A stretch of DNA of 64,000 nucleotides from Arthrobacter sp. CAU 1506 (GTDB taxonomy: Bacteria > Actinomycetota > Actinomycetes > Actinomycetales > Micrococcaceae). The translations under genes and the position numbers were made by a program. The stretch's first letter is position 1, and each line of letters opens with the position of its first letter. The notes beneath the pieces are model-generated. The model did not search any database, was not told the origin of the DNA, and saw nothing but the letters and a program-made list of their open reading frames with translations. Shown in pieces: positions 34,634-44,000 of this stretch. The stretch covers positions 62,001 to 126,000 of the forward strand of contig NZ_SUKC01000003.1 of the NCBI RefSeq assembly GCF_005047635.1, in the 5' to 3' direction.

Positions 34634-36016
34634 TTATCCGTGCAGCGGACGGCCGGCCAGGGCCATGGCGGCTTCGCCGAGCGCCTCGTTCTGGGTCGGG
34701 TGCGCGTGGATGAGGGCTGCGACGTCCTCCGGGTACGCTTCCCAGCTGACGATCAGCTGCGCTTCGCCGATCTGCTCGCCGATGCGGCCGCCGATCATGT
34801 GCATGCCCACGATCGGGCCGTCCTTCTCGCGGACCATCTTGATGATGCCGCTGGTGCCCAGGATGGAGCTCTTGCCGTTGCCGGCCAGGTTGTACTCAAC
34901 CGTCTCCACGTTGTCCTTGCCGTACTTCTCTTCGGCCTGCGGCTGGTTCAGGCCGACCGAAGCGATCTCCGGTTCGCAGTAGGTGACCTTCGGGACGTTG
35001 ATGTCCTCGATCACGGCTGGCTTGTTGCCGGCGATTTCCTCGGCCACGAAGATGCCCTGCTGGAAGCCGCGGTGCGCCAGCTGGACGCCCGGAACGATGT
35101 CGCCGACGGCGTAGATGTTGCCGACGCCGGTGTGCAGACGCTCATCGGTAATCACGAAGCCGCGGTCCACCGTGACGCCGGCCTCCTCGAAGCCCAGCCC
35201 GGCAGTGCTCGGACCGCGGCCGACGGCAACGAGCAGCAGGTCGGCCTCGAAGGTCTTGCCGTCAGCCAGCGTGACCACGACGCCGTCGTCGTTCTGCTCC
35301 ACCTTGTCGAAGAACACGCCGGTGTTGAACTTGATGCCGCGCTTCTTGAACGCGCGCTCCAGCTGCTTGATGATGGCCGGGTCCTCGTTGGGGACCAGCG
35401 AGGGCAGGCCCTCGACAATGGTGACGTCCACGCCGAAGGACTTCCATACCGAGGCGAACTCGACGCCGATCACGCCGCCGCCCAGGATCACCGCGCTCTT
35501 GGGCAGCGTGTCCATCTGCAGGGCGTGGTCCGAGGTGATGACCTTGCCGCCGATTTCAAGGCCGGGAAGCGTCTTCGAGTAGGAGCCGGTGGCCAGGACG
35601 ATGTTCTTGCCCTTGTACGCGGTGCCGCCGACCTCGACCGTGTCGGTTCCGACGAGCTTGCCTTCACCTTCGATGACGGTGATGCCCTTGGACTTGATCA
35701 GGCCGGTGAGGCCCTTGAACTTGCCCGCGATGATGCCGTCCTTGTAAGCGTTCACGGCAGCCATGTCGATCGAATCCAGGCTCAGGTTCACGCCGTACTT
35801 CGAAGCGTCCCGGGCGTGGTCGGCCAGCTCGGCCGAATGCAGCAGAGCCTTGGTGGGGATGCAGCCGTTATGCAGGCAGGTGCCGCCGAGCTTGGCCTTC
35901 TCGACCAGGCCGACGGTGAAGCCCAGCTGCACGGCGCGCAGGGCCGCGGCATAACCGCCGCTGCCGGCGCCGAGGACCAGGATGTCGAATTCTTGCGCTG
36001 TTGCCGAATCGGCCAC
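34634..36016 (-). CDS. lpdA: Dihydrolipoyl dehydrogenase
   Basis: E3 flavoprotein of 2-oxoacid dehydrogenase complexes, 460 residues from GTG 36016 (AGGGAG upstream). The FAD motif is LVLGAGSGGYAAALRA. The redox-active disulfide is GGTCLHNGCIPTKA, the NAD motif is ILGGGVIGVEFASVW, and the C-terminal catalytic pair is in HAHPTQNEALGEA. The open frame extends to 36127 but the extra N-terminus does not resemble the family. It is upstream of sucB on the same strand with a hairpin between them. Confidence 0.96.
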   Translation of the reverse strand: MADSATAQEFDILVLGAGSGGYAAALRAVQLGFTVGLVEKAKLGGTCLHNGCIPTKALLHSAELADHARDASKYGVNLSLDSIDMAAVNAYKDGIIAGKFKGLTGLIKSKGITVIEGEGKLVGTDTVEVGGTAYKGKNIVLATGSYSKTLPGLEIGGKVITSDHALQMDTLPKSAVILGGGVIGVEFASVWKSFGVDVTIVEGLPSLVPNEDPAIIKQLERAFKKRGIKFNTGVFFDKVEQNDDGVVVTLADGKTFEADLLLVAVGRGPSTAGLGFEEAGVTVDRGFVITDERLHTGVGNIYAVGDIVPGVQLAHRGFQQGIFVAEEIAGNKPAVIEDINVPKVTYCEPEIASVGLNQPQAEEKYGKDNVETVEYNLAGNGKSSILGTSGIIKMVREKDGPIVGMHMIGGRIGEQIGEAQLIVSWEAYPEDVAALIHAHPTQNEALGEAAMALAGRPLHG

Positions 36017-36130
36017 GTGAACGCTCCCTCGCGTGTTCGTAACGTGTGGTGACACGTCGATGAGTTGATTGGGGTTAAAGATCGGAGTTGGTTTGGGTTT
36101 CACCTTAGCGGTCCCGCATACCATCATCTA

Positions 36131-36148
36131 CTTGGTGACAGCACCAAG
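36131..36148 (-). terminator. Possible weak terminator after pepA
   Basis: CTTGGTG-ACAG-CACCAAG, 7-bp stem, about 50 bp downstream of the pepA stop. Confidence 0.4.
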
Positions 36149-36199
36149 AGTGCGGATTGTGGGCGGATTCACGCCGGTGGGTGGGCCGGGATACGGTCC

Positions 36200-37723
36200 T
36201 CAGGCGCTGCGGGCAACCACATCCTCCGCGTAGGCCACCAGCGTGCGGACTGCGACGCCGGTGCCTTCCTTCGGGGTGTAGCCGTGCGGCGAACCCTCGT
36301 TGAAGGCCGGGCCGGCAATATCCAGGTGCGCCCACGGAATCCGCACGCCGTCCGACTCGCCCACGAATTCGCGCAGGAAGATCGCGGCGGTCAGCATGCC
36401 GCCGTACTTGTCGCCCATGTTGGACAGGTCGGCCACCTGGGAATCCAGGCCGGAGCGCAGTTCGTCCGGCAGCGGCATCGGCCAGAACAGTTCGCCCGCC
36501 CGGTCAGCGGCAGCCTTAACCGCATCGCGCACGGGTTCTTCGCCCATGACTGCGCCCACCCGGCTTCCCAGCGCAACCATCTGCGCGCCGGTCAAGGTGG
36601 CGACGTCGAGCAACACATCGGGGTGTTCCTCGCTGGCGGCCGCCAGGCCGTCGGCCATCACCAGCCGGCCCTCGGCGTCGGTATTGAGTACTTCCACTGT
36701 CTTGCCGCCGTACATGGTCAGTACGTCGGAGGGGCGCGAGGCGGTGCCCGAGGGCATGTTCTCGGCCAGGCAAAGCCACGCGGTGGCCTTTACCGGCAAG
36801 CCGAGCTCGGCGATGGCCAAAACTGCGTTGAGCACGACGGCGGCACCCGCCATGTCGCACTTCATGGTCATCATTCCGGCGGCCGGCTTGAGCGACAGGC
36901 CGCCGGAGTCGAAGGTGATGCCCTTGCCGACGAAGGCGAGTTTCGCCTTGGCCCGGACCGGGGCATATTCAACCTTGACCAACCGCGGCGGCCGCGTGGA
37001 TCCCTTGCCGACGCCGGTCAAGCCGCCGTAGCCGTCCTTCTCCAGCTTGTCCTCGTCCAGCACGGTGACCTTGACCGGCAGGCCCTTGGCCATCTGTGCC
37101 GCGGTGTCGGCGAACGAGGCAGGGTAGAGGTGGCTCGGCGGCTGATTGACCAGGGAGCGCGTCGCATTCACGGCGCGGCCCAGCACGGCGGCCCGTTTGA
37201 GCGCCTTGGCCAGCTGCTTGTCGCCGGCAACCGGTGTGAGCACGGTGGCTTCGGCGACCGGACCGCGGCCATCGTTTCCGCGGCTGCGGTGTTCGTTGAA
37301 GGCATACGCGCCGAGCGCTGCGCCTTCGGCCACCGCTGCGGCCTCGGCCACCGTGGCCGCTGGCAGGCCCAGGGCCACCGACTGCACCCCGGCCAATTGC
37401 CGCACTGCCGAACCGGCAGCGCGGCGCAGGGTCTCGACGGTTACGGCACGGTCCGGCCCCAGCTTCCCGACGCCGGCCAGCACCAGCACATCCGTACCGG
37501 ACTCCGGCAGCCCCGGCAGCCGGTGAATCTCGTCGGCGGCGCCGGTGACGCCGAGCAGCGGAAGGGTGTCCGCCAGGGCCTTGGCGGACTTGGCGGATAA
37601 CGGATTCTCCAGCAGAACCGGGCCGTTGCCGCCCTGCCCGACCGCGATGACGAGGGCATCGGACTTGGCTTTTCTGACATCCTTGGCAATGGCGCTGAGC
37701 TTAAGCTCGGTCGTGGGGATCAC
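36200..37723 (-). CDS. pepA: Leucyl aminopeptidase (M17)
   Basis: A 507-residue two-metal aminopeptidase. The N-terminal macro-like domain is followed by the catalytic domain with VGKGITFDSGGLSLKPAAGM, KCDMAGAAVVL, and the signature NTDAEGRLVMADGL, which holds metal ligands and the catalytic Arg. YAEDVVARSA ends the protein. Start GTG 37723; a GAAGGAG lies about 15 nt upstream, so an exact start a few codons further in cannot be excluded. Divergent from the PAC2 gene. Confidence 0.94.
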   Translation of the reverse strand: MIPTTELKLSAIAKDVRKAKSDALVIAVGQGGNGPVLLENPLSAKSAKALADTLPLLGVTGAADEIHRLPGLPESGTDVLVLAGVGKLGPDRAVTVETLRRAAGSAVRQLAGVQSVALGLPAATVAEAAAVAEGAALGAYAFNEHRSRGNDGRGPVAEATVLTPVAGDKQLAKALKRAAVLGRAVNATRSLVNQPPSHLYPASFADTAAQMAKGLPVKVTVLDEDKLEKDGYGGLTGVGKGSTRPPRLVKVEYAPVRAKAKLAFVGKGITFDSGGLSLKPAAGMMTMKCDMAGAAVVLNAVLAIAELGLPVKATAWLCLAENMPSGTASRPSDVLTMYGGKTVEVLNTDAEGRLVMADGLAAASEEHPDVLLDVATLTGAQMVALGSRVGAVMGEEPVRDAVKAAADRAGELFWPMPLPDELRSGLDSQVADLSNMGDKYGGMLTAAIFLREFVGESDGVRIPWAHLDIAGPAFNEGSPHGYTPKEGTGVAVRTLVAYAEDVVARSA

Positions 37724-38011
37724 GCAGATCTGTCCTAACTTCTCCTTCAGCCGGCCAGCGCGGATCGGGTGTGGCCGCCGCTCACCGGTTGCATACCGTT
37801 GTGTTTACAGTAGTTCCAGCAGGAAAAACCCGTTTCAGGCGTTCGCCGGAACAGGGCCTGCACCTGTCGATCGTAGTCTCTCCCACACGGATGCGCTGTT
37901 TCTTCACGCCCTACCGGGGTCCGCAGCCGCGGAATTTTTCCGCCCGCGTCTGCGCTGTCATGACAGAGGGCCATATACGGCAGGGAAGAAGATGCCCGGA
38001 CGGAGGGAACA

Positions 38012-38971
38012 TTGTTGGATCCACGGTCGCTGATGTCGACGAACGCAGAGCTGTTCGATTCACCGGCGCTGCGCGGGCTTGACCTGATCATGGGGTTCAC
38101 CGGAGCAGCCGAAGCAGGTCACGTGATGGAGCAGATCGGCGATGAACTGCTCGATGAGCTGGACGCCGAGCTGGTTGCTGCCTTCGACGCCGACCAGTTG
38201 GTGGACTACCGCAGCCGGCGGCCCAAAATCACGTTTGCGGGGGATCACTTCACCGACTACGAAGCACCCGCCATCGAGCTCTACCGAGTGGTCGATGGGC
38301 TGGGCACGCCGTTCCTGCTGCTGACCGGCCCCGAACCCGACTACCAGTGGGAGCGTTTCTCGGCTGCGGTCGTCTGGCTGGCGAACCGGCTCGAGACGCG
38401 CCTGGTGGCATGGGTGCAGTCGCTGCCGATGCCGGTGCCGCACACCCGGCCCATCGGCGTCACTGTCCACGGGTCCCGGCCGGATCTGATCAACGGCATC
38501 ACCACGTGGAAGCCTCAGGCAGAATTGCAAGCGGGCATCGGGCCGCTGCTGGAAGTGCGGCTGGCCGAGGCCGGCCGGGACGTCGTCGGCTATTCCATCC
38601 ATGTGCCGCACTACCTGGCCGACGCGCAGTACCCTCCTGCCGCCGTCGCCGCCTTGGAGTACCTTGGCGCCGCTACCTCGCTGGTGCTTCCGACCGACCG
38701 GCTGCGCGAGAACGGGCGCGACGTCGAAGGGCAGATTGACCGGCAGGTACAGGACTCCGCCGAGGTGCAGCGCGTCGTCGTCCGTCTCGAAGAGCGCTAC
38801 GACGAATATGCCGGGCACGAAGAGCGCCGTTCGCTGCTGGTCAAAGACAACGAAGAACTGCCCGACGCCGACGAGCTCGGTGCCGCGGTAGAAGCGTTCC
38901 TCGCCACGCAACCCGCCGGCGACAGCGACGGAGGCAAGGGGCCCTCGGCCGAGCCCGGAACCTCCGATTAG
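38012..38971 (+). CDS. PAC2-family protein
   Basis: A 319-residue protein of the PAC2 (proteasome assembly chaperone 2-like) family that is widespread in actinobacteria. Blocks include LIMGFTGAAEAGHVMEQI, DYRSRRPKITFAGDHFTDYE, LLTGPEPDYQWERF and SIHVPHYLADAQYPPAAVAALEYL. The start is TTG with GGAGGGA about 8 nt upstream. The bacterial family is conserved but uncharacterised; in this window no proteasome gene is present, though pepA and the tricorn protease make a peptide-degradation context conceivable. Confidence 0.85.
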   Translation: MLDPRSLMSTNAELFDSPALRGLDLIMGFTGAAEAGHVMEQIGDELLDELDAELVAAFDADQLVDYRSRRPKITFAGDHFTDYEAPAIELYRVVDGLGTPFLLLTGPEPDYQWERFSAAVVWLANRLETRLVAWVQSLPMPVPHTRPIGVTVHGSRPDLINGITTWKPQAELQAGIGPLLEVRLAEAGRDVVGYSIHVPHYLADAQYPPAAVAALEYLGAATSLVLPTDRLRENGRDVEGQIDRQVQDSAEVQRVVVRLEERYDEYAGHEERRSLLVKDNEELPDADELGAAVEAFLATQPAGDSDGGKGPSAEPGTSD

Positions 38972-39005
38972 CTTTGCACCGCGGGAAGCGGGCAATATTG
39001 GAGCA

Positions 39006-40361
39006 ATGGATTCGCGGCGTGCATGGTGGGTATGGGGAAGCGGAATCTTCGCCTATCTGGTCGCGATCACCCAGCGCACCTCGTTCGGCGTAGCCGGCCT
39101 GCAGGCCACCGAGCGCTTCGATGCCACCGCCGCTGCCCTGTCGACCTTCACCGTGGTCCAACTGGTGGTGTACGCAGGGTTGCAGATTCCCGTCGGGCTG
39201 ATGGTGGACAAGTACGGTCCCCGGGTCATGGTTGCCGGCGGAGCCCTGCTGATGCTGGCCGGGCAAACCGCCTTGGCCTTTGCGTCGTCCGTTCCGGAAG
39301 GACTGGTCGGCCGCGTCCTGGTAGGTGCCGGCGACGCCATGACGTTCGTGTCCGTGCTGAGGTTGTTGCCCAGTTGGTTCAGTGCGAAGCGCATCCCGCT
39401 GCTGACCCAGCTGACCGGACAACTGGGCCAAATCGGCCAATTGATCAGCGTCATCCCCTTCGTGGCGATCCTGAACCTTGCGGGCTGGACACCCGCGTTC
39501 CTCTCGGTCGCCGCGCTCTCCGCGATCGCCTTTGTGCTGGCGCTCGCGGTGGTCCGCAACGAGCCGGCCCAACACCAGAAGCCGTTGCCGCCGACGCTGC
39601 GCCAGACCGGCTCCTCGCTGGCCGAGGCCTGGCGGGAACCGGGCACCAGGCTGGGGCTGTGGACCCATTTCACGGTCCAGTTCCCGGCCAACGTGTTCAT
39701 GCTGATGTGGGGCTACCCGTTCCTCGTCTCCGCCCAAGGGCTGGCGCCGGCCGTGGCCTCGGTGCTGATGACCGTAGCGGTACTGACCTCTTTCGTTGCG
39801 GGTCCGTTGCTGGGCGGCTGGGTGGGCCGGCATCCTTTACGGCGCTCCACGATGGTCCTGCTGATCATTGGCGTCATGTCGACCGCCTGGCTGGCTGTCT
39901 TGCTCTATCCCGGCCCTGCGCCGTTCTGGCTGCTTCTGCTGCTGGTGATGGCGGTTTCCATTGGCGGCCCGGGATCGATGATCGGCTTCGATTTCGCGCG
40001 GACGTTCAACCCGCTGAGCCGCGCCGGCACAGCAACCGGCATCGTGAACGTCGGCGGTTTCATCTCTGCGCTGCTGGTGATGTTCGGCATGGGCGTTGTC
40101 CTGGACGCCCTGCTGGCCAGCGGTTTCTCGCAGGGTGAACTGTATGCGCTGGACTCGTTCAAGCTGGCCTTCAGCCTCCAGTTCGTCTTCCTGATCGGCG
40201 GCACGCTGGCCATTTTGGCTGTACGCAAGCGCGTGCGCACGAGGATGTCCCACGGAGGAGTCATTGTCCCCCCGTTGCGGGATGCGCTGGCACGGGACCG
40301 GCGCCGGCGGCGCGAGCGCATCAGGGAACGCCGGGAGAACGGCGGAAGCCGGCGAGGCTGA
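39006..40361 (+). CDS. MFS transporter
   Basis: A 451-residue major facilitator with about 12 transmembrane segments. The loop 2-3 motif is present as GLMVDKYGPRVMVAGG, and GRVLVGAGDAMTFVSVLRLLPSWF in helix 4-5 resembles nitrate/sugar-phosphate type MFS members. A basic C-terminal tail (RDRRRRRERIRERR) is cytoplasmic. The substrate cannot be predicted. GGAG lies 4 nt before ATG and AATATT just upstream. It is followed by a strong hairpin. Confidence 0.85.
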   Translation: MDSRRAWWVWGSGIFAYLVAITQRTSFGVAGLQATERFDATAAALSTFTVVQLVVYAGLQIPVGLMVDKYGPRVMVAGGALLMLAGQTALAFASSVPEGLVGRVLVGAGDAMTFVSVLRLLPSWFSAKRIPLLTQLTGQLGQIGQLISVIPFVAILNLAGWTPAFLSVAALSAIAFVLALAVVRNEPAQHQKPLPPTLRQTGSSLAEAWREPGTRLGLWTHFTVQFPANVFMLMWGYPFLVSAQGLAPAVASVLMTVAVLTSFVAGPLLGGWVGRHPLRRSTMVLLIIGVMSTAWLAVLLYPGPAPFWLLLLLVMAVSIGGPGSMIGFDFARTFNPLSRAGTATGIVNVGGFISALLVMFGMGVVLDALLASGFSQGELYALDSFKLAFSLQFVFLIGGTLAILAVRKRVRTRMSHGGVIVPPLRDALARDRRRRRERIRERRENGGSRRG

Positions 40362-40387
40362 CTTGTTGCCCTCCACAGGGCCCGTCA

Positions 40388-40415
40388 CGGGCGATCCTGT
40401 CCACAGGATCGCCCG
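40388..40415. terminator. Hairpin between MFS and DUF4192 genes
   Basis: CGGGCGATCCTGT, two bases, then the exact complement: a 13-bp inverted repeat with a minimal loop. No T-run. Confidence 0.7.
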
Positions 40416-40457
40416 GCCGGATGGCCGCCGCGGCCACTGCAGCAGCAAGCTCCTGCC

Positions 40458-41735
40458 ATGGAGAAGAAGCGATTCACGGCCCGCCAGTCCGCCGACGTCC
40501 TGGGCTTCGTGCCGCACACGCTGGGATTCCTGCCCGCCGAGAGCGTGGTCCTGTTGTCCCTTTCCGGCGGCCGTCTCGGGGCCACGTTGCGCTTGGACCT
40601 TCCCAGAACCGGCAACAACCGCCAGTTGGAGCTGTTTGCCGACACCGCGGCTGACTACCTGCGCTCTGACGAGGAGGCCGACTCATCGCTGCTGATCCTC
40701 TACACGCAGCACGCGTGGCGCGCAGCAGACCGGCCGCCACACCCTGAACTCGTGGCAGCCCTTGGCCGGTCCCTGGCGGCCGCGGGACTGCCGGTCCGCG
40801 GCGGCTGGGCGGTTGGCACCGAGCATTGGCGGGAGCTCTACTGCGCCGATGCCAGTTGCTGCCCTTTGCCTGGACGGCCGGTATCGCAGATCCGGGACAG
40901 CGCGTTGAACGCCGAACTTGTCTACAACGGCAGTACCTATGCTGCGTCGGCGGCGGAGGCCGCAGTCGATCCATTCCCTGCCGCTCCCCGTGGAGAACAC
41001 CCTGCTGCCGGGTCCGCACTTGAGGCCCGGGGGTCAGAAGCGCCGCCCGGTGTGGCAGCGCCGCCGGCATCCGCGACGTCGAGCGCCATCCAACGGGAAG
41101 CCGACCAACTGGCCGACGGACTTGCCGGGAGCTGGACACATCCGGTTTTTTACTACGCTACGCTGCGCCGGTGGGAGCATGCCCTGACAGCGAACCAGTC
41201 CGGCACCATCACGGCCCAAGCGCAGGCCTTCCTGCTCGCGAGCTTGACCGACAACGCGGTTCGGGACGCCATTGCAATCTTCGCCTGCAACGGACTTGAG
41301 GCCGCTTTCCTGTGGGCCGGCGCGGCTGGACTCCTCGAGGGACCCGATCCTGGAGCGGATGTGGATCCGGACGTCGCGTCGTTGCCGGAGGCCGATGATC
41401 CTGCGGCAGCCCGGAACTTGTCCAGGATCCTGGTCGGTGACTCGCCCGGGGCCCCGGACTGGGAGCGTGTGGATGCCACGGCGCAGTTGCTCGGGCAGCT
41501 TCACTCCGTGGGCACCGGACGCTCCCGGGCCGCTGCCGGTGCTCTGCATGCATGGATCGAATGGGCACGGGGCCGCGGCTCGCATGCGCACCAGCGCGCC
41601 GAAGGCTGCCTGCGCGAGCACCCCGGGTACCGGCTCGCCGAGCTCGTCCGGGAACTGGCAGACAGCGGGATGTTGCCGCTTTGGGCACGCCGGCGCGAGA
41701 CCGCGTGGCCCGGTCCGAGGCATTTGGCTGCTTAG
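40458..41735 (+). CDS. DUF4192 protein
   Basis: A 425-residue soluble protein. The N-terminal segment FTARQSADVLGFVPHTLGFLPAESVVLLSL is the DUF4192 hallmark, repeated in actinobacteria near sigA. The remainder is alpha-helical, with RNLSRILVGDSPGAPDW and GALHAWIEWARGRGSHAHQ near the end. No catalytic motif can be named. It sits directly upstream of sigA, a conserved neighbourhood, but its role is unknown. Confidence 0.82.
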   Translation: MEKKRFTARQSADVLGFVPHTLGFLPAESVVLLSLSGGRLGATLRLDLPRTGNNRQLELFADTAADYLRSDEEADSSLLILYTQHAWRAADRPPHPELVAALGRSLAAAGLPVRGGWAVGTEHWRELYCADASCCPLPGRPVSQIRDSALNAELVYNGSTYAASAAEAAVDPFPAAPRGEHPAAGSALEARGSEAPPGVAAPPASATSSAIQREADQLADGLAGSWTHPVFYYATLRRWEHALTANQSGTITAQAQAFLLASLTDNAVRDAIAIFACNGLEAAFLWAGAAGLLEGPDPGADVDPDVASLPEADDPAAARNLSRILVGDSPGAPDWERVDATAQLLGQLHSVGTGRSRAAAGALHAWIEWARGRGSHAHQRAEGCLREHPGYRLAELVRELADSGMLPLWARRRETAWPGPRHLAA

Positions 41736-41827
41736 CCGGGCAGAGGGGGAGTCAAATCCGGTTCTTCCGGTTGGCTGAATCGTGAGACAATGGGAACCGA
41801 GACCCGGTTGGGTTCGTGTTTCAAACA

Positions 41828-41852
41828 GCGGTACTTCCCTCGGGAATACCGC
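41828..41852 (+). other. Bulged hairpin in the sigA upstream region
   Basis: GCGGTA-(c)-TTCCC pairs with GGGAA-TACCGC with a single bulged C. It lies 93 bp after the DUF4192 stop and 130 bp before sigA. It could terminate the upstream gene or be part of a sigA leader. Confidence 0.45.
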
Positions 41853-41982
41853 AGCCGCGGATCAGGTTATGCGATGCAGACCCTGCGTCCGTGACTTGGT
41901 TTGAAATCAAACACGGACTTGACAGGGTCATAGTGGTGTTGCCCGCAGGTAGCGTCACAGACCGCCGTACGAAAGGTTCTCT

Positions 41983-43254
<1,272 letters not shown>

Positions 43255-43266
43255 TCCCACAACGCA

Positions 43267-43308
43267 GCAGCAGGGCCGGCACCCCGGAGAGGGGACCGGC
43301 CCTGCTGC
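43267..43308. terminator. Strong terminator downstream of sigA
   Basis: 13-bp perfect outer stem GCAGCAGGGCCGG / CCGGCCCTGCTGC with an inner CCCC / GGGG stem, 13 bp past the sigA stop. Confidence 0.85.
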
Positions 43309-43429
43309 CGTTAAGCCTGGTTTTATGACCGCGGCGGTGCCGCAGCAGCTCTGGACGGAGCGGGGTGCGGCCAGAGTCCGTCGGTTGCCTGGCGCTGGAC
43401 ACGGACAGCCGACGTCCGCCGGATAAAGC

Positions 43430-43467
43430 GAAGGGCGCCGTTCCCTTTGCGGGGAACGGCGCCCTTC
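43430..43467. terminator. Strong terminator downstream of the DUF7455 gene
   Basis: Perfect 16-bp inverted repeat GAAGGGCGCCGTTCCC / complement, 6-nt loop, about 60 bp past the stop of the leftward gene. Confidence 0.8.
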
Positions 43468-43528
43468 AACGTGGGGGCCTGCCGGGCCATGCCACAGGGA
43501 GCTGCGCGGGCAGCTCTCCGGCATGGGT

Positions 43529-43750
43529 CTATTCGGCGCTGGCGCCGGCCTTTTCGGTCAGGCGGCCGGTTTCGTCCTGCCACTCCGAGGCTTTCGAGCG
43601 AAGCTGCGGCTCGTGCTGCCGGGCATGGTGCCCGCAGAAGAGGAGCTCGCCGCCGGAGGAGGCCAGGACCACCCGTACATAGGCCTGGGCGCCACAACGG
43701 TCGCAACGGTCCATTGCGGTCAGTTCACGGGGGGCTACTGCTGTTGTCAT
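43529..43750 (-). CDS. Small zinc-ribbon protein (DUF7455-like)
   Basis: A 73-residue protein with DRCDRCGAQAYVRVVL and LLFCGHHARQHEPQL: a CxxC plus CxHH pattern that should bind one zinc. The C-terminal third is charged and helical. AAGGAGG precedes ATG by 5 nt. It is conserved between sigA and a topoisomerase gene in related actinobacteria. Its position and ribbon invite comparison with small RNA polymerase-binding proteins, but nothing in the sequence proves that; function unknown. Confidence 0.8.
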   Translation of the reverse strand: MTTAVAPRELTAMDRCDRCGAQAYVRVVLASSGGELLFCGHHARQHEPQLRSKASEWQDETGRLTEKAGASAE

Positions 43751-43920
43751 GATGACCTCCTTACGAGTGCGTCTACCCATACAACCATCCGGACCTCGCA
43801 AAACTTCGCATCTTAAGGTCACTTTCGCTCACCGCGTATCACAGCTGCATTACAGCGGGAGCTGCGTCACATGCGGTTGATCGGTGCGGCGCGGTGCACA
43901 AGCGCGCGGGTAAAGGGGAC

Positions 43921-43941
43921 TAGCCTAGTAACGGTCCGTTA
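43921..43941 (+). promoter_or_regulatory. Candidate parE promoter region with dyad
   Basis: TAGCCT (43921-43926) is a plausible -10. Directly downstream lies TAACGG-T-CCGTTA (43929-43941), a perfect 13-bp odd-centred dyad covering the expected transcript start. About 60 nt remain to the parE start. Confidence 0.4.
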
Positions 43942-44000
43942 TTCGCGGCGGGCCGCGGCCAGGAACCGCCGTTCTGTCTTGCCAAGGAGCACCTGTACAC

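Noticed and set aside
41919-41924. TTGACA as the sigA -35
   Set aside because: No TANNNT at 15-20 bp downstream; the nearest candidate (TAGCGT, 41950) is 25 bp away.
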